Assembly (NCBI GenBank): GCA_013398295.1
Contig: VZSF01008221.1
Coordinates: forward strand, 1-64,000
DNA from: Chionis minor
Taxonomy: Eukaryota > Chordata > Aves > Charadriiformes > Chionididae
Length of the DNA: 64,000 nt
Reading direction: 5' to 3'
This document shows, one piece after another, positions 49,436 to 61,449 of the stretch (its first letter is position 1; the number at the start of each line of letters is the position of its first letter). The notes under the pieces are model-generated. The model was not told the DNA's origin and did not search any database. It saw only the letters and a list, made by a program, of their open reading frames with translations. A program made the translations under genes and the position numbers.

Positions 49436-50284
49436 ATTCCATCTAATCAGATGGGATTTCTCTCCTCCTATTTTAAATTTTCCAGTGGAATTTTGAACAG
49501 GCTTTGATTTTTTCACTGTTCAGTTCCCCCACAAAAAAAACCACAATGAGACAATGCCAAATACAAGGAAGAGAGGAAGATGAAGCCAAAAGTAATAAAA
49601 ATTTGGACCAAAAAGAAAAGGGGACAGAAAACAAAAAATTATAACCAATCAAAATTTAGAAACCCAAATGCTCAAAAATTTCTTTAGAGAGTTTGGAAAA
49701 AAAATATTTTTTTCCAAACGCACAAAATGAAAATTATTTTTAGATTTTATTTTGTTACAAAATTATTTTCCAGATATGGCTTCTAATTTGTAATTACCGA
49801 TAAATTTGCAAATTAGGAGGAATTATTCACTGTCTGTACATTCTTTCTCCAGACTAAAAACACCAAGGCCAGACTCTTCTCGATGAATCATGAACCAGAA
49901 GATCACAAATCTTCCATTCCCAGGTTGATCCTTCTCCTTTCTTCCTACTCTACTTTCTTGCCACTGAAACAATTAAATGTGTAATTTTGAAACAGGCATT
50001 AAAGACATCATCATTTGACTTGTTCACCTGCATTATTCCTCAGTATCTGTTTTGTCTCCTTCTTCTGTCTATGTACATATAACCATCTATAACCGTCTTG
50101 CTGGCTGCTTGCCCATTGTGCTGTTGGAGGAAGGCCTGGGATGTGCCAGTGGGACCACTGGGATCACTGGTAGTTTGCCACCAAAGGAACTGCTTCCACA
50201 GGGAGGCAATGCTTTCCTCCTTTTTTTCATTCCCTACTATCATGGCAAATGGCAGTCTATCGATAAGCCTCTTTATGAACCTCC
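49436..50284. other. unique AT-rich stretch, nothing certain
   Basis: A-rich at 49530-49760. The text TTTCTCCAGACTAAAAACACC near 49846 may be a minute reverse CR1 scrap, too short to call. Confidence 0.4.
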
Positions 50285-50413
50285 ATCTTCAGAAATTTTC
50301 AGATCTTAGCTTTGAGTAACCTCAAAGTAGTAGCTTTCAGGTTGGCCCAGCTTTGGGCAGGAGGTTGGACTAGAGACCTTGAAGGATCCCTTCCAGTTAT
50401 TCTGAGATTCAAC
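50285..50413 (+). mobile_element. short CR1 LINE 3-prime end
   Basis: AGCTTTGAGTAACCTCAAAG, GGAGGTTGGACTAGAGACCTTGAAGG and ATCCCTTCCAGTTATTCTGAGATTC match the last 100 or so bases of CR1, including one degraded tail octamer. Confidence 0.75.
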
Positions 50414-51595
50414 TTGTGTTTCATTATGCAGGGGCTGCTACAGAGTCTCTGACATCTATGAAAATAACAGCAGAGCTGAGATACCACCACAGAGGACACC
50501 TCTGCCGTTTGCCATGTGCCTTGTCAGTGTTTTGCGTGATGCAGCTCTTTATTGTAGAGTAATGGAACATGCACTTCCCACAGACTGCGTTTTCCCACAG
50601 CTTTTCCGTTAGCAAAACACATTGTTAGGGACATAATGGGAGTTGACAGGGACGAGTGGTTTTGTAAATAAAATCAAAGTGTTTTGTGCTTCAGTATTTC
50701 CTCTTGCTCTCTTCTTCACAGACTTAATTTCATAATAGCCTGTAAGGCAAGGGAAGGATGTCAAATAAAAGATACAAAACTATCACTTTTAATCAACCAT
50801 ACAAATATTTAGACAATAGCATTCACATTAACAAGCACCTGAGGCAGATGGACATTTCCTCCACAGAGAATTCACCACAACATCGGAACTGAACGTCAGC
50901 CCCAAATCTAAGACTTTTGGCTGTTGTATGCAGGCATCACCATCAAAAGAAATAAATGGTGACTCAACCTGTTTACAGCTCTTTCCTTTCCATGCTGTGA
51001 CTGATGATTGCTCCATGTGCACTGAGCCCAGACTCAGACGGTAAAGGATACAGCAATAACCAGACTGTGTGTGGACATCTTGCACAAGCACTGGGTACTC
51101 CCCTGCGTCAGCGCTCGACATGTCTCAGAGTGAAACTCACAGGACGCCCCATGCAATATCTGTCCCACTGACAGTGGGGTGCAGAGGATGTGCTGCTCTG
51201 TTCCTGGATGGGTTTTACCCGAGGGGAAACGGTAGTCACAACTGATGACGGTTTTAATTTCAAAATATATCAGTTCAGTGAATCATGAGTGCTTTGTCCT
51301 CCGTTCCTGGTAGACCACTGCCTTGATCTTTGGTTCTAAGCAGCCAGAAGGCAAGAACCTGAGTCCTGTTAACCTGGAAAGAGGAACCTCTTTATCTCGG
51401 GAATTCAGTCTGGACACCAAGACCTAACAGCCCATCTTCCCCACAGCAGTGCAAGGGCTAGGAAACCTGAGGGAGGTTCCCAGGATACACGACTGTGAAC
51501 AGCCCTGCCATGGCCAACTATCACGTGAAATTAAAATGCTGCGTGCTATTGATGGGCCAGCACCTTTAGAGCCGTTAGTTACAGTGTCTCCCTAA
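50414..51595. other. unique stretch, nothing recognised
   Basis: No repeat or gene recognised. Confidence 0.4.
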
Positions 51596-51911
51596 AGAAT
51601 CATAGCATGGGTTGCAAGAGACCTTAAAGATCATCTAGTTCAGTCTCCTCCCTGCCATGGGCAGGGACACCTCACACTAAACCAGGTTCCTCCAAGCCCC
51701 ATCCAAGCTGGCCTTGAACTCCTCCAGGGATGGGGCAGCCACAGCTTCTCTGGGCAACCTGGACCAAGGTCTCACCACCCTCAGAGTGAAAACTTTCTTC
51801 CCGAGATCTGTTCTAAATCCCCTCTCCCAGTCTGAAGCCATCACCCCTTGTCCTATCCCTACATGCCCTTGTGAAAAGTCCTCCTCCAGATTTCCTGTAG
51901 GCCCCTTTTAG
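51596..51911 (-). mobile_element. CR1 LINE 3-prime end, left arm of an inverted pair
   Basis: Low end carries one tail octamer and TTGCAAGAGACCTTAAAGATCATC. It continues with CACCTCACACTAAACCAGGTTCC, TCCAGGGATGGGGCAGCC and CATCACCCCTTGTCCTATCC, ending near TTTCCTGTAGGCCCC. No protein frame. Confidence 0.92.
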
Positions 51912-51964
51912 ATTAAAGTTTATTTCCCAAAACCTGTTTTCCCATGAAGCTGTTTTGACTGACA

Positions 51965-52256
51965 TCGGAAGGACTGAGCCTCTTTACTAGATGAAGGGGT
52001 AGTGGTTTTAAACTAAAACAGGGTAGATTTGGACTAGATATAAGGAAGAAAGTTTTTATGATGAGGGTGATGAAACACTGGCCCAGGTTGCCCAGAGAGG
52101 TAATAGATGCCCCATCCCTGGAAACATTCAAGGTCAGGTTGGATAGGGCTCTGAGCAACATCATCCTTTTGAAAATGTCCTTGCTCATTGCAGGGGGTGT
52201 TGGACTAGATGGCCTTTAAAAGTCCCTTCCTCTAAACCATTCTACAACTCTATGAA
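51965..52256 (+). mobile_element. CR1 LINE 3-prime end, right arm of an inverted pair
   Basis: GGAAGGACTGAGCCTCTTTACTAG, AGGGTAGATTTGGACTAGATATAAGG, CCCAGGTTGCCCAGAGAGG, CCATCCCTGGAAACATTCAAGG and GTTGGACTAGATGGCCTTTAAAAG, with the degraded tail CATTCTACAACTCTATGAA. It covers the same CR1 segment as the minus-strand copy at 51596-51911, with only about 50 bases between them. Confidence 0.9.
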
Positions 52257-52944
52257 CTGTGACAAGGTTAGTGACAGAGCTCCTCGTTTCAAACCACTTA
52301 GAATACTTTCCAATTTTTTAACTTCAAGTAAAATTTCACTTTTCAACTGTGAACATGAGAGCATGGAGCCTCAGCCAGATGTGTTTTACAGAGCTTGGCA
52401 TGTATTTGCATGTTCACAGGACATCAGCCACAGGACAAATGGAAAAGCTTATGTGAATCTCACTAGATGGCCGGGATCAAAAGGAACAGTTCTTCATTTA
52501 CCGTGTCACATATGTGTTTTCATTTTAACCAGTACTGAGAGCTTTGGGGTGGGTTGTCTTTGCCTCAGAAGAATCAACTGGCAGAGGCAGTTATTGGAAA
52601 TAACGAGAAAGGGACCCTGTCTGGGAGCTCGCTCATGATTCTGCTTTCATGTCATGACTCATTCAAAGCTGTTGCTGTGCCAAGCAGCGCTATTGCTCTT
52701 CTTCCTCTCACTGCAGTGCCGTGGTTTATCACAAGGCTGGTTACAGATAAGGACACCTGCAGCATGCCTGCAAGTCCACATATCTGCTTCCAAAGAGCTG
52801 ATCTGCACGACTCCATCCTCACCACACTCCTAACCAACACTTTTCAGAGCTGTAATGATTACTCTCACCTTTGATTGGTTTTCCCTGTCATGACAACTGG
52901 AAATTTTCCAGTGAGACAGCGCAACGAGCAGAGGCTACCACTCT
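52257..52944. other. unique stretch, nothing recognised
   Basis: Contains a 128-codon open frame (52252-52638) without a recognisable motif. Confidence 0.4.
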
Positions 52945-53178
52945 CCTTAAGTGTCTAGTTGGAACTTCCCTTGCTGCAACCTACGTCTGTTGCCCTTTCA
53001 CCGTGTGCAGCTGAGGACACTCTGGCTTCTTCTCTACAACCCCATTAGTTAGCTGGAGTCTGCAGTTAAGTCGCCTTTCCCCTTATCCTTCCCTAGATGA
53101 ACAAGCCCAGGTCCTTCAGCCTCCCACCAAGCAATGTGCTCCAGTGCTCTGAGTGCCTCAGTGCCCCCCAGAGGGTTG
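52945..53178 (-). mobile_element. old CR1 LINE fragment lacking its tail
   Basis: Reverse-complement order: CTTCCCTTGCTGCAACCTACG, TTGCCCTTTCACCGTG, CTGGCTTCTTCTCTACAACCCC, CATTAGTTAGCTGGAGTCTGCAG, TAAGTCGCCTTTCCCC, GATGAACAAGCCCAGGTCC and TTCAGCCTCCCACCAAG. It ends exactly where the next CR1 tail begins at 53179. This is a different, older subfamily from the following copy. Confidence 0.8.
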
Positions 53179-53421
53179 TCATAGAATCACAGAATCACAG
53201 AATCATAGAATCACTTGGGTTGGAAGAGACCTTCAAGATCATCGAGTCCGACCATAGACCTATGCCAAAACCACCCCTAACCCATGTCCCTCAGCACCAC
53301 GTCTGCCCGGCTTTTAAATACCTCCAGGGATGGCGATTCCACCACCTCCCTGGGCAGCCTGTTCCAATGCCTGATAACCCTTTCTGTAAAGAAGTTTTTC
53401 CTAATATCCAACCCAATCTCT
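53179..53421 (-). mobile_element. CR1 LINE 3-prime end with four tail octamers
   Basis: Four tail octamers at 53179-53212, then CTTGGGTTGGAAGAGACCTTC and ATCATCGAGTCCGACC, the same block as 24849-25025 but extending further: CTGATAACCCTTTCTGTAAAGAAG and TTTTTCCTAATATCC. It joins directly to the older CR1 on its left. Confidence 0.94.
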
Positions 53422-56400
53422 AGCCCTGATGCCAGTACCATATACTCCATCCAGAAAAATGCTTCACTAATTCAGTGGAAGAACAGTGCTGATAGAGACT
53501 TCCTCTCCCCTGAGGAAGGAAATTACTGCTTAACTGTAACAGAATTTTTTTTTTTATGTGTAAAGAAGGTCTGTGACCACATGGAGCTTCAGTGAGTACA
53601 CACAACTTCTTGGAAGCTGGCTGCTTCCTCAGCCACCTTCTGAATCGATCAGAAAGTTCAAACAGGTTCAAGTAACTCTTTGGGGACAGCAGCTGCAAAG
53701 CAGTTCCAGGCTCTGGTACAAGTTACCTTAGCAATTATAAGACAGGTTTTGTATTTTGATACCGTACCAATTTCTGAGCATTTCTCTGCCTGATACAGAG
53801 GGAATAAAGCGAGGACCCTCAGGATAAGGAAATATAGATTGGGCTCTGGGCTATAGTCCTTTGCAAGATTGAAAATAAAGCTTTGTAAAGCAAAAATACA
53901 CCTTCTGTAGAGAAACTGTGCCTGAAGAACTCTCCATATGCCAGCGTTTAACTGTGAGCTTTGGAACGTGACAAAAACATGGAATTCAGAGGAAAATGAC
54001 TCATGGAGGAAAAGTAAGTACGATGAGCCTCCTCGTTTTTTGGAATGTCCAGGTCTTTAATTCAGTTTTCAGTGTTAAAAGTGAGGTGACATCAAACACC
54101 GAAGAGCAGAGATAATTCCTGAACCAAAAGGAGGGACCTCGCTTGATCCATTTGCCTTCCTTAGCCTAAGTAATTTTTTTTTACAAGAAGGTAGTACATT
54201 TTGTTGACCCAAAAAAAATAGTTGGTTGCTTAATCACAAGGGTAAACCTTAAGGAAGGATACTACTGAACACAGAAGAATGGGCAAAATTAGGTTGAAAA
54301 TTAGGAAAGTCCTATGTATTAGTGTTCTGACCATAGTTTAACAGTAAGCAAAGGCAGTTTCGACGTACTTATTGTCGTTCTCAGGATTATATCAGCCCCA
54401 TCCCATTCTTCTCTAGTCTGGACTTGGCAATGTTTACAGAGGGAAAAAGCATCTCTTTTCACATAAGCAAGTGGATCTGACTGTGATGCATCCACAGGGA
54501 GCCATGCCATTGGTGAGGAAGGAGGTATTTTTACTCAGACACCATCCAGGCCATAGCCATTTTAATGTCATTTCCCTCCTCCTGATGAGGACAAATTCAG
54601 GTGGTGGCTTCTGTGCTGTTCAGAATTTACTTACATTGCTCTATCTGCTGCCCCTTCTATCTGCCGGGCTATGCAACCATGACCGTTTCCAGCTCTTGGA
54701 GATCTTCAACCTGGGCAGCAAAATAATTCCAGTCTCAGAGATTTTTTCTTGACTTGTGTGAGTGGTGCTGGTGTTCAGTATATCACAGCAGTCTTTAAGT
54801 AAACCAGAAACAGACAAGTTTGTGCATATGTGCAGTGCTGCAGAGCTCTTTATTACTGATTGCCACCCCTCCTTGTCAGCTCAAACAACCAAAAACACTC
54901 CCTGGAGTGTGTCTGGAAAAGTAAAATAATTAATCATCGTCTCACTTCCCTGGGGAGTCATGGTAGTGACAGTAGGGGAAGCAAGAGCACTCAAACATAT
55001 TTGTTTGATCTCCAGCTAGATCAGACCAGAGCAGGTCTCAGAATCAAAGCTCCTGGACGGACTCCTAGGAGTGGCCAGCCAATACTCTCCTACCCTTGGG
55101 ACTGAAAGTATCTGTTTGTCTTTGATTACCTTCCAGCTACATCAAAGAAGGAAGCTGCTTCTCACACTGTGAAAATATCAAGTTTTCAGCCCTTCTTCTG
55201 CAGCAAGGAAATAAAAACCTGAGCCCTTTGAAATCAAACACACAGGATACGCATTTCACCACCTTAGAGCAGTCAACAGTCTACCCAGTACTAGTAAGAC
55301 ATTCACTCCAGATTCTGAAGAATGTGTATGTTAGAGACCTTTACCTCTTCCCGGTGTCCCATGGACCTAAGGCTCAGCTGTATCATAACCTTGGCTCAGA
55401 CTGCTGAGGGAACTATTAAGCTGTGAGAAACAGAGTCACGCATGATAGGGAACAAAATCAGAGAGGTAGGACTGCTGAGCTGGGCTCAATTTGAAAAGAA
55501 AAATGGAACCAGCCATGTGAAAGTTAAATAAAGGGATGCAAGAAGAAACTCAAGAAGATTTTGTGTCCCACAGCCCAAGGAAAAGCCCAGATATTCTCCA
55601 CAGGACCTGCCTCAGACAACCCCAAGTTGTTGTAAATGTCCCTAAGCTACCCTAACGCACAGCGACAACTGCTCCAACACAGGAGTCTATAGACTGAGCA
55701 TCACCACAACAATTCCAGCGACTGTCAACCTTGCCAATGCAGCAATTTTTCCCCTCAGCATTAAACAGAAGAGTAGACTCATTTCAAAGGCTCCTTTATT
55801 TGTAGATCTGCCTGTCTCACTGGTGCACATTATTACTGTCTCTGGGCATGTGCACAAATTCTGTCTGTGTACCTGCTCCACCAAAAAAAAAATAAAAAAC
55901 AGATAACATATCTCAAAAAAGAATAGTTGCATTATTTTTCTAAGCAGGACATTCAACACAGGATATTAAATACAACACTGATTTTGACCTTATAAAGCAA
56001 GGCGAAATGAACTATAGCTGTTATTAGGCAAGAGAGTGTCTGGGTGATCAAAGTCAGAGGGAGCTGAACAATGTATTTTTTTCTTTTTTAAAGAAAATAC
56101 TGAAGACCAGTTTGCACCTTGAAATTGTCTCTGGTTTTCCCAGTCAGCCTAAGGAAAGCTACCAGACACTTCTTTTCTTTGCATGGAATTACTGTTTCTG
56201 AAAAATAGCTAACATCTGCGAAGCCCTGGCATGGGAGAAGAACAACTCCACAGCAAAGGTTTTCCCTGTGCAATGAGGAACCTGGCCTCTGCCTCCGGCA
56301 CCAGAGCTCCCCACTCCTGCTGAGTGACCGGCAGGACAGCAGGAGCCAGCTCAGGATGGCCACAGACCTGAGACCAAAGCTCTGCAAGATTCCTGGAAGG

Positions 56401-57414
56401 ATCTCTTGCCCCAAGGGTGGATTTTATTCCTCAGTTGGAGATATAAAAGAGCTAACATCTTTCCTTGCACACTGTATCACACCAAACACATTTCCACCCA
56501 CGAAACAACACCCACGTTGTTTGGAAGGAAAATAAACTGAGAGGCATCTTCACTAGACTTTCGAAGAAAATCCGTTGTAGCTACACTGGTCTCAGTCTGT
56601 CTCTAGGAAATTCTGGAGGCTCAAAAGCTTCTCCACGTGACCTCTCCCAGACTGGAAGTGCAGTGATGCTGCAGGGAATTGTTATTTTTAAAAGAAAAAG
56701 ATTCACACCATGGTGGTGCAGTTTGAAAAGTCCCCGTTTTCCTCTCATTCTTAAGTGAGGCTGTAGCTTTATGACTTATACAACACCCAGCCTCTTTGGG
56801 TTTAGAAACACATTTTAAGTCCTAAATTGTAATGTGGAATAGCTGAAATCCTGCTGTTCCTGGGAACAGCCAGTTATTTGGAGTGTTGAAGCTGGGACAA
56901 AATCTTTAAAATCTTTGGAGAGAGCATGACACTTCTTCTGAGACTGACCTCAGGGCGGCTACAGCAAACTCCTGCTCAGAATCACAAACTTTTTCAGGGC
57001 TAATGACTTTCAGCCCGTCATACAGAGGCAAAGTGGTGTAGATGGCAGAGCCTGACTATCAGCAGTAGTAAGTGTTGAAAAATCTGAGATTAGCTGTTTT
57101 TTGAAAATATTCCAATATGGAAAGTAGCTGCCAGAAGGAAATGGAGACAGCTGGTTGGCAATTAAAAATCTGTTTAAGGTTGGATACTTCAAAGGCGCTG
57201 TGACTGTATCATTGCTCTTTCAAGACCTTGGCTCTATTTGATCTGCTTTTATATAAATGCTTTGTCCAGCTTGAACAAAGTTACTGCTTCCCCCAAAAAC
57301 CAGTTTTTATTTCCCATTAGCGACTAAAACCAGAATTCTCAACAGAGCTGGAATGAACACTCTGGGTCTCTTGGGTTTCCAGCCAGGAGCCGTGCCCTGC
57401 TATGAGCCCTGATC
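53422..57414. other. unique, nearly repeat-free stretch
   Basis: Almost 4 kb without a recognisable CR1, LTR or gene, unlike the preceding 6 kb. Contains T-runs at 53547 and 54174 and an A-run at 55883. Confidence 0.4.
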
Positions 57415-58150
57415 AGGGACGCGCTGACACGAGTCAGCACCAAGGCTGGGTGCTGGGTGGAGAATGGCTGGAGCGCAGCCCTGAGGAGAGGGACTTGGGG
57501 GTGCTGGTGGGTGAGAAGCTCACCATGGGCCAGCAATGCGCCCTTGCGGCCCAGAACCCCCCCACCCCCTGGGCTGCATCCCCACAGCGTGGGCAGGGGG
57601 CGAGGGGGGGATTGTGCCCCTCTGCTCCGCTCGGGGGAGACCCCCCTGCAGTGCTGCCTCCAGCTCCAGGGGTCCCAGCAGCAGAAGGACACGGAGCTGT
57701 TGGAGCGGGGCCAGAGGAGGCCGCGGAGATGCTGGGAGGGCTGGAGCCCCTCTGCTGGGAGGACAGGCTGGGAGAGCTGGAGGGGTTCAGCCGGGAGAAG
57801 AGAAGGCTGCGGGGAGACCCTATAGCAGCCTTCCGGTGTCTGAAGGGGCTGGGGAGAAAGAAACTGGGAAAGCTGGGGAGGAACTTTTCAGAAGGGCATG
57901 TAGTGATAGGATGAGGGGTGATGGCTTCAAACTGGAAGAGGGGAGATGTAAATGAGATATTAGGGAGAAATTCTTTACTCAGGATGGTGAAGCACTGGCC
58001 GGGGCGTCCCAGAGCAGCTGTGGCTGCCCCATCCCTGGAGGTTCGAGGCCAGGTTGGACGGGGCTTGGAGCAGCCTGGTGTGGTGGGAGGTGTCCCTGAC
58101 CGAGACTAGCTGGTCTTTAAGGTCCCTTCACACCGAACCCATTCTGTGCG
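57415..58150 (+). mobile_element. CR1 LINE, 5-prime truncated, GC-rich, next to the CpG island
   Basis: Plus-strand ORF2 C-terminal block. GGEWLERSPEERDLGVLVGE and KLTMGQQCALAAQ lie in the frame 57402-57914. In the same frame, after internal disruption, comes [20 protein letters not shown] followed by PIAAFRCLKGL, and the C-terminus shifts frame near 57850. The 3-prime end reads GGGAGATGTAAATGAGATATTAGG, CCATCCCTGGAGGTTCGAGG, TGGTCTTTAAGGTCCCTTCAC and one degraded octamer at 58140. An indel-rich GC section at 57545-57660 breaks the homology. The copy ends within about 50 bases of the CpG-rich island. Confidence 0.93.
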
Positions 58151-58189
58151 TGTCCCCTGCAGCAACGTCAAGCCCCCCAGCGAAGCACT

Positions 58190-58830
58190 CGGCCTACAGC
58201 AGCCTTGGGCCATCGGCGGGGCCTCTGCGGCCTTTCAGGGCGCTGTGCTGTCCCGGCCGGTGTCACCGTCCGGTCGGCGGACACAACGCGGGGGGCCGCG
58301 TCCCGCGGCAGCAGGCGGGTGCGGGGACACCCGGGCGGGGGGCGGCCGCCCCCGCTCCCCCCGCCGCCCCNNNNNNNNNNNNNNNNNNNNNNNNNNNNNN
58401 NNNNNNNNNNNNNNNNNNNNNNNNNNNNNNNNNNNNNNNNNNNNNNNNNNNNNNNNNNNCGCGGGGCCGCGCTCGAAGTTGGTTCCCGGCGGCGCTGAGG
58501 GGTTTCCCCCGCCGGGCGACCCGGCACCGCGGCCGCCCCGAGTCCCGGAGGCTTCGGGAAGAGCCCGGCCGCCGCCCCGGGACCCGCCGCTGCGGTAGGT
58601 CGATGCCGGCGGGGGTTGGGGGGCGGGTGGAAGCCGGGGCCTGCGGTGGCATCGCCCCCGCTGAGGGGCGGCCGCGGACGGGGCGAGACACGGTCCCCCG
58701 GAGGCGTCCCCCTGCCGAGCCCCGGCGGAGCGGGGATGCCAGCGGCGCCGGGCACCGGCGATTGTCGGGATTTGTCGGGCAAGTTCATCCCGAAGGGAGG
58801 CTTCGCTCTCGCAAGCAATTTGGAGTTTTG
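58190..58830. promoter_or_regulatory. CpG island, candidate promoter (contains a gap)
   Basis: A sharp rise in G+C with very many CG dinucleotides, in contrast to the CpG-poor surroundings. It starts near 58195 and fades by about 58830. In birds such islands usually mark promoters and first exons. A possible donor (GCTGCG|GTAGGT, exon end at 58594) lies on the plus strand, but no start codon can be assigned, because the gap at 58371-58459 hides the core. Long overlapping frames on both strands here result from the low number of AT-rich stop codons and are not evidence of protein. Gene identity and direction are unknown. Confidence 0.7.
58371..58459. other. 89-base assembly gap (N run)
   Basis: A run of 89 undetermined bases inside the CpG island. 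It probably reflects GC-rich sequence lost during sequencing or assembly; the real length may differ. Confidence 0.95.
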
Positions 58831-61449
58831 CAGGTCTCTTCCCCAGTGGAGAGGGGGACAGCGGGCACATCGGGTGACACTGTACAAGTGCGATTGCTCT
58901 GGGGAAAACTTTGGGTGTCCACAGCCCTGAGATTTGTCTCGTTACGGTTGCCCCGGCATTCTCCCAAACCATACTGGTTTGTGCACCGTAAGCGTCCCAG
59001 CTGCCTGGCTTCTTCCTCACTCCCGCTTCAGGTATGATGGTGTGACCAAATGTCACCTCCGTTTAGGTGCTAGCACAAAGCCAGGAGTCTCCACTGTGGT
59101 GTTGTACTCCTGGAGTCTTCACCCTTCCGCGCGTATGTGTATGCTGGGATGCAAGCCAGGATTTCCAGAGCAAAGCCCCTCATTTTCTCACGTGGAGCCA
59201 ATGGCCGGCCACCATGTCACATGCAAATGATGAACATGAACCACTTGGGCGATGAGCTTTTGTATGACAGCTTCTGCTTCGGTAGGAGCCAGCCAAGGAC
59301 AAGGACTGCTGGCACCGCCCTGCAATCATGAGATGGTCCTGATTTTTCCAGGATACCATGGGCAGCAGTCCATGAGACTTGAACAAGGACTTCAAGGAGA
59401 ATAACGTTTCCCCAGAAAGACAGTCCCTCTCCCAGTTGTGATCCTGACATAAACTCCAAGGAAGAAACTTTCCTTCACAAAACTAAGTGGACAACTGACT
59501 TCAGAGTGGCAGGAATTACTTTATCAGTAATTCTAACTTCCTCAGTACAGGAACTGTTGTCAATGGAGTGAGTATTAAATGGAGTACTCTGAGAAGCAAT
59601 ACCTGGGATCTGTGAGGTTTCCCAAGACAGATTTGCTGTTGTTTTTCATGTTCTCCCCAAAGTTAAGGTGGCATCGTAACAAAGGATTTAGGCTGTACAT
59701 CATGCATGCTTCTCAGAAATTAAAATGAACAAATAACAAGTTGTCAATCGGTTGGGTTTTGTGTTGCCTGTAACATTTTCTGTTACCCATTTCTGTTTTC
59801 CCATTTACCCCCAGATCCTGATGGTCTCAGAGTAGCATCCTCACCAGACAGGACTTATCCTTTCTTCTTGAAAGCACAGATTGTTCTGTCTTCTTTGCAG
59901 CTGATGGTCACTTCTTATATGATGGTCACAGTTTTGACAGGCTGGGAGGAGACAGAAATTGAGCATGTGTAATGCAGGCATGTGTGAGTAAATGGCAGAG
60001 AATAAGGAAATAAAACCAATCAAACCTTCTCTGTGGTGTGAACAATGCGGGTTCGCAGCTTTTTTAGAAATCGGGGAAGTGTATTTCTTAAACTGAGAGA
60101 TGTTGAAATGCAGGAAGATGGGAGGGACCTGTCTGCTTAACACAGAGTGAGCACGACGGCAGTGCATTGTCCTCACCTAAGTGCAGAACAAAAACCAGTG
60201 GCAAAGGTAGCACCCTTGTGGTGTGCAAAGCAATGCAGTCGTCTTGGAGCCATTTGCCTCGCTAGAGCTGTCCTACATACAGGTCTGAGGGGAACCATCC
60301 CGATATAAAAAGTTAGCATAAAAAATTGACTGGTCTTTCCCCTGCATTTTGAGTAAAGATTGTTTTCTGCCCCCTTGGGCGTGAACTCGGAGATAGATGC
60401 AAAGAGAGACACCCTTCAGAGTGCACACAAGTTACTACCCACCTTCCATGATCCCCAGAGCTGCCGTGCAGGACTCACCTGAGATGTTCCTTTTGTCTGT
60501 CCTGCCAGCTCCCAACTTTCCCATTACCAACCCTAGAGGAGAATTTAGGCATTTCACCATCTCGGAGCTCACTGGAATTGCCTAGGGGAGTTTATTTTAA
60601 ACCAGAGGGAAAATAAGCCTCATCAGTGCCATAAACAGTGTAGTCACAGCAGTTCAGCTTCTTCCTTGCCTAGGTTTCTATAGCTGGAAAGGTCATATAT
60701 GGGAATGCGACTTCTTAGTGCCTTACAAATGTTCAGGAATAAAAGGAACAATGTATGTCAGGGGACCTTGTGTCTGTATCCTAGACAGTGAATAAGAAGG
60801 CAGAGGACTATAACAAAGCTCAGAGTGCAGTGAGAGAGGAGGGTGGAGAATTAGTGGGGAGCAACAGTCAGAAAGCCAGGGACATGATAAGAGACACTAA
60901 TGGGGTGGATGCAGTAGGTTGTCAAGAGACTGTTTTGGTACAGCGCTCCTACCTGGCACAATCGTGGGGAGTTCCTTCCTCCTGTTAGTGCTCTGAAATG
61001 GTGGAGGCTGGGGGCTCTGGTGCACTAATGACACCCGGTGACAGTTGATACAAGCAACTCTGTCATTCCTCACCAGTCTGTGCCTGAAGGCAATGCAAAT
61101 TGTCTTCATTCCTCTGCCTGTGTGGAGCACCATAGTAGCACGTTGCGAAGTCCTGAGCCAGTTCCAGATCAGAACTGTGAAGTTCTGCAAAGGTTGCACT
61201 CACTGACCTGGGGTTTTGTTCATTTTTAATTGTCTAAGTTTACATGGTATTGCAGTTGAAAAAAAATCTTATGTTTTGCACCATTTTACACAGGGTAAGC
61301 TTATCCATTTTGCTTCCCTGGTGCTGAACTGGATATTGGAAATCACATTCCAGAAAGAGTGTTTGACCTGTCCCTAAAGAATTTCTGTGACAGAGATGTC
61401 ACAGTGTCCCCAAGCAATACTTTAAGAGTTTCACTACCCTTATCATCTG
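58831..61449. other. unique stretch downstream of the CpG island
   Basis: No repeat family recognised. A minus-strand candidate exon lies at 60479-60532. A plus-strand open frame containing MNHLGDELLYDSFCFG ends at a GTAGGA near 59282, but no acceptor supports it. Confidence 0.4.
60479..60532 (-). other. candidate 54-bp exon, unrecognised
   Basis: On the minus strand a very good donor (CTCAG|GTGAGT, GT at 60478-60477) and an acceptor (AATTCTCCTCTAG, AG at 60534-60533, with a CCTAAAT branch-like site) enclose 54 bases. Two of the three frames are open, and one begins with a methionine near the 5-prime end (LVMGKLGAGRTDKRNIS). No family is recognised and no neighbouring exon is found. Chance is a serious alternative. 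Confidence 0.2.

Noticed and set aside
58054..59056. Very long open frames (up to 327 codons) across the CpG island on both strands
   Set aside because: They read through the N gap and through GC-rich DNA where stop codons are rare. Similar lengths in several frames on both strands show this is a composition effect.
59137..59331. Plus-strand frame with MNHLGDELLYDSFCFG before a GTAGGA
   Set aside because: No convincing acceptor upstream, a weak donor, and no recognised family.
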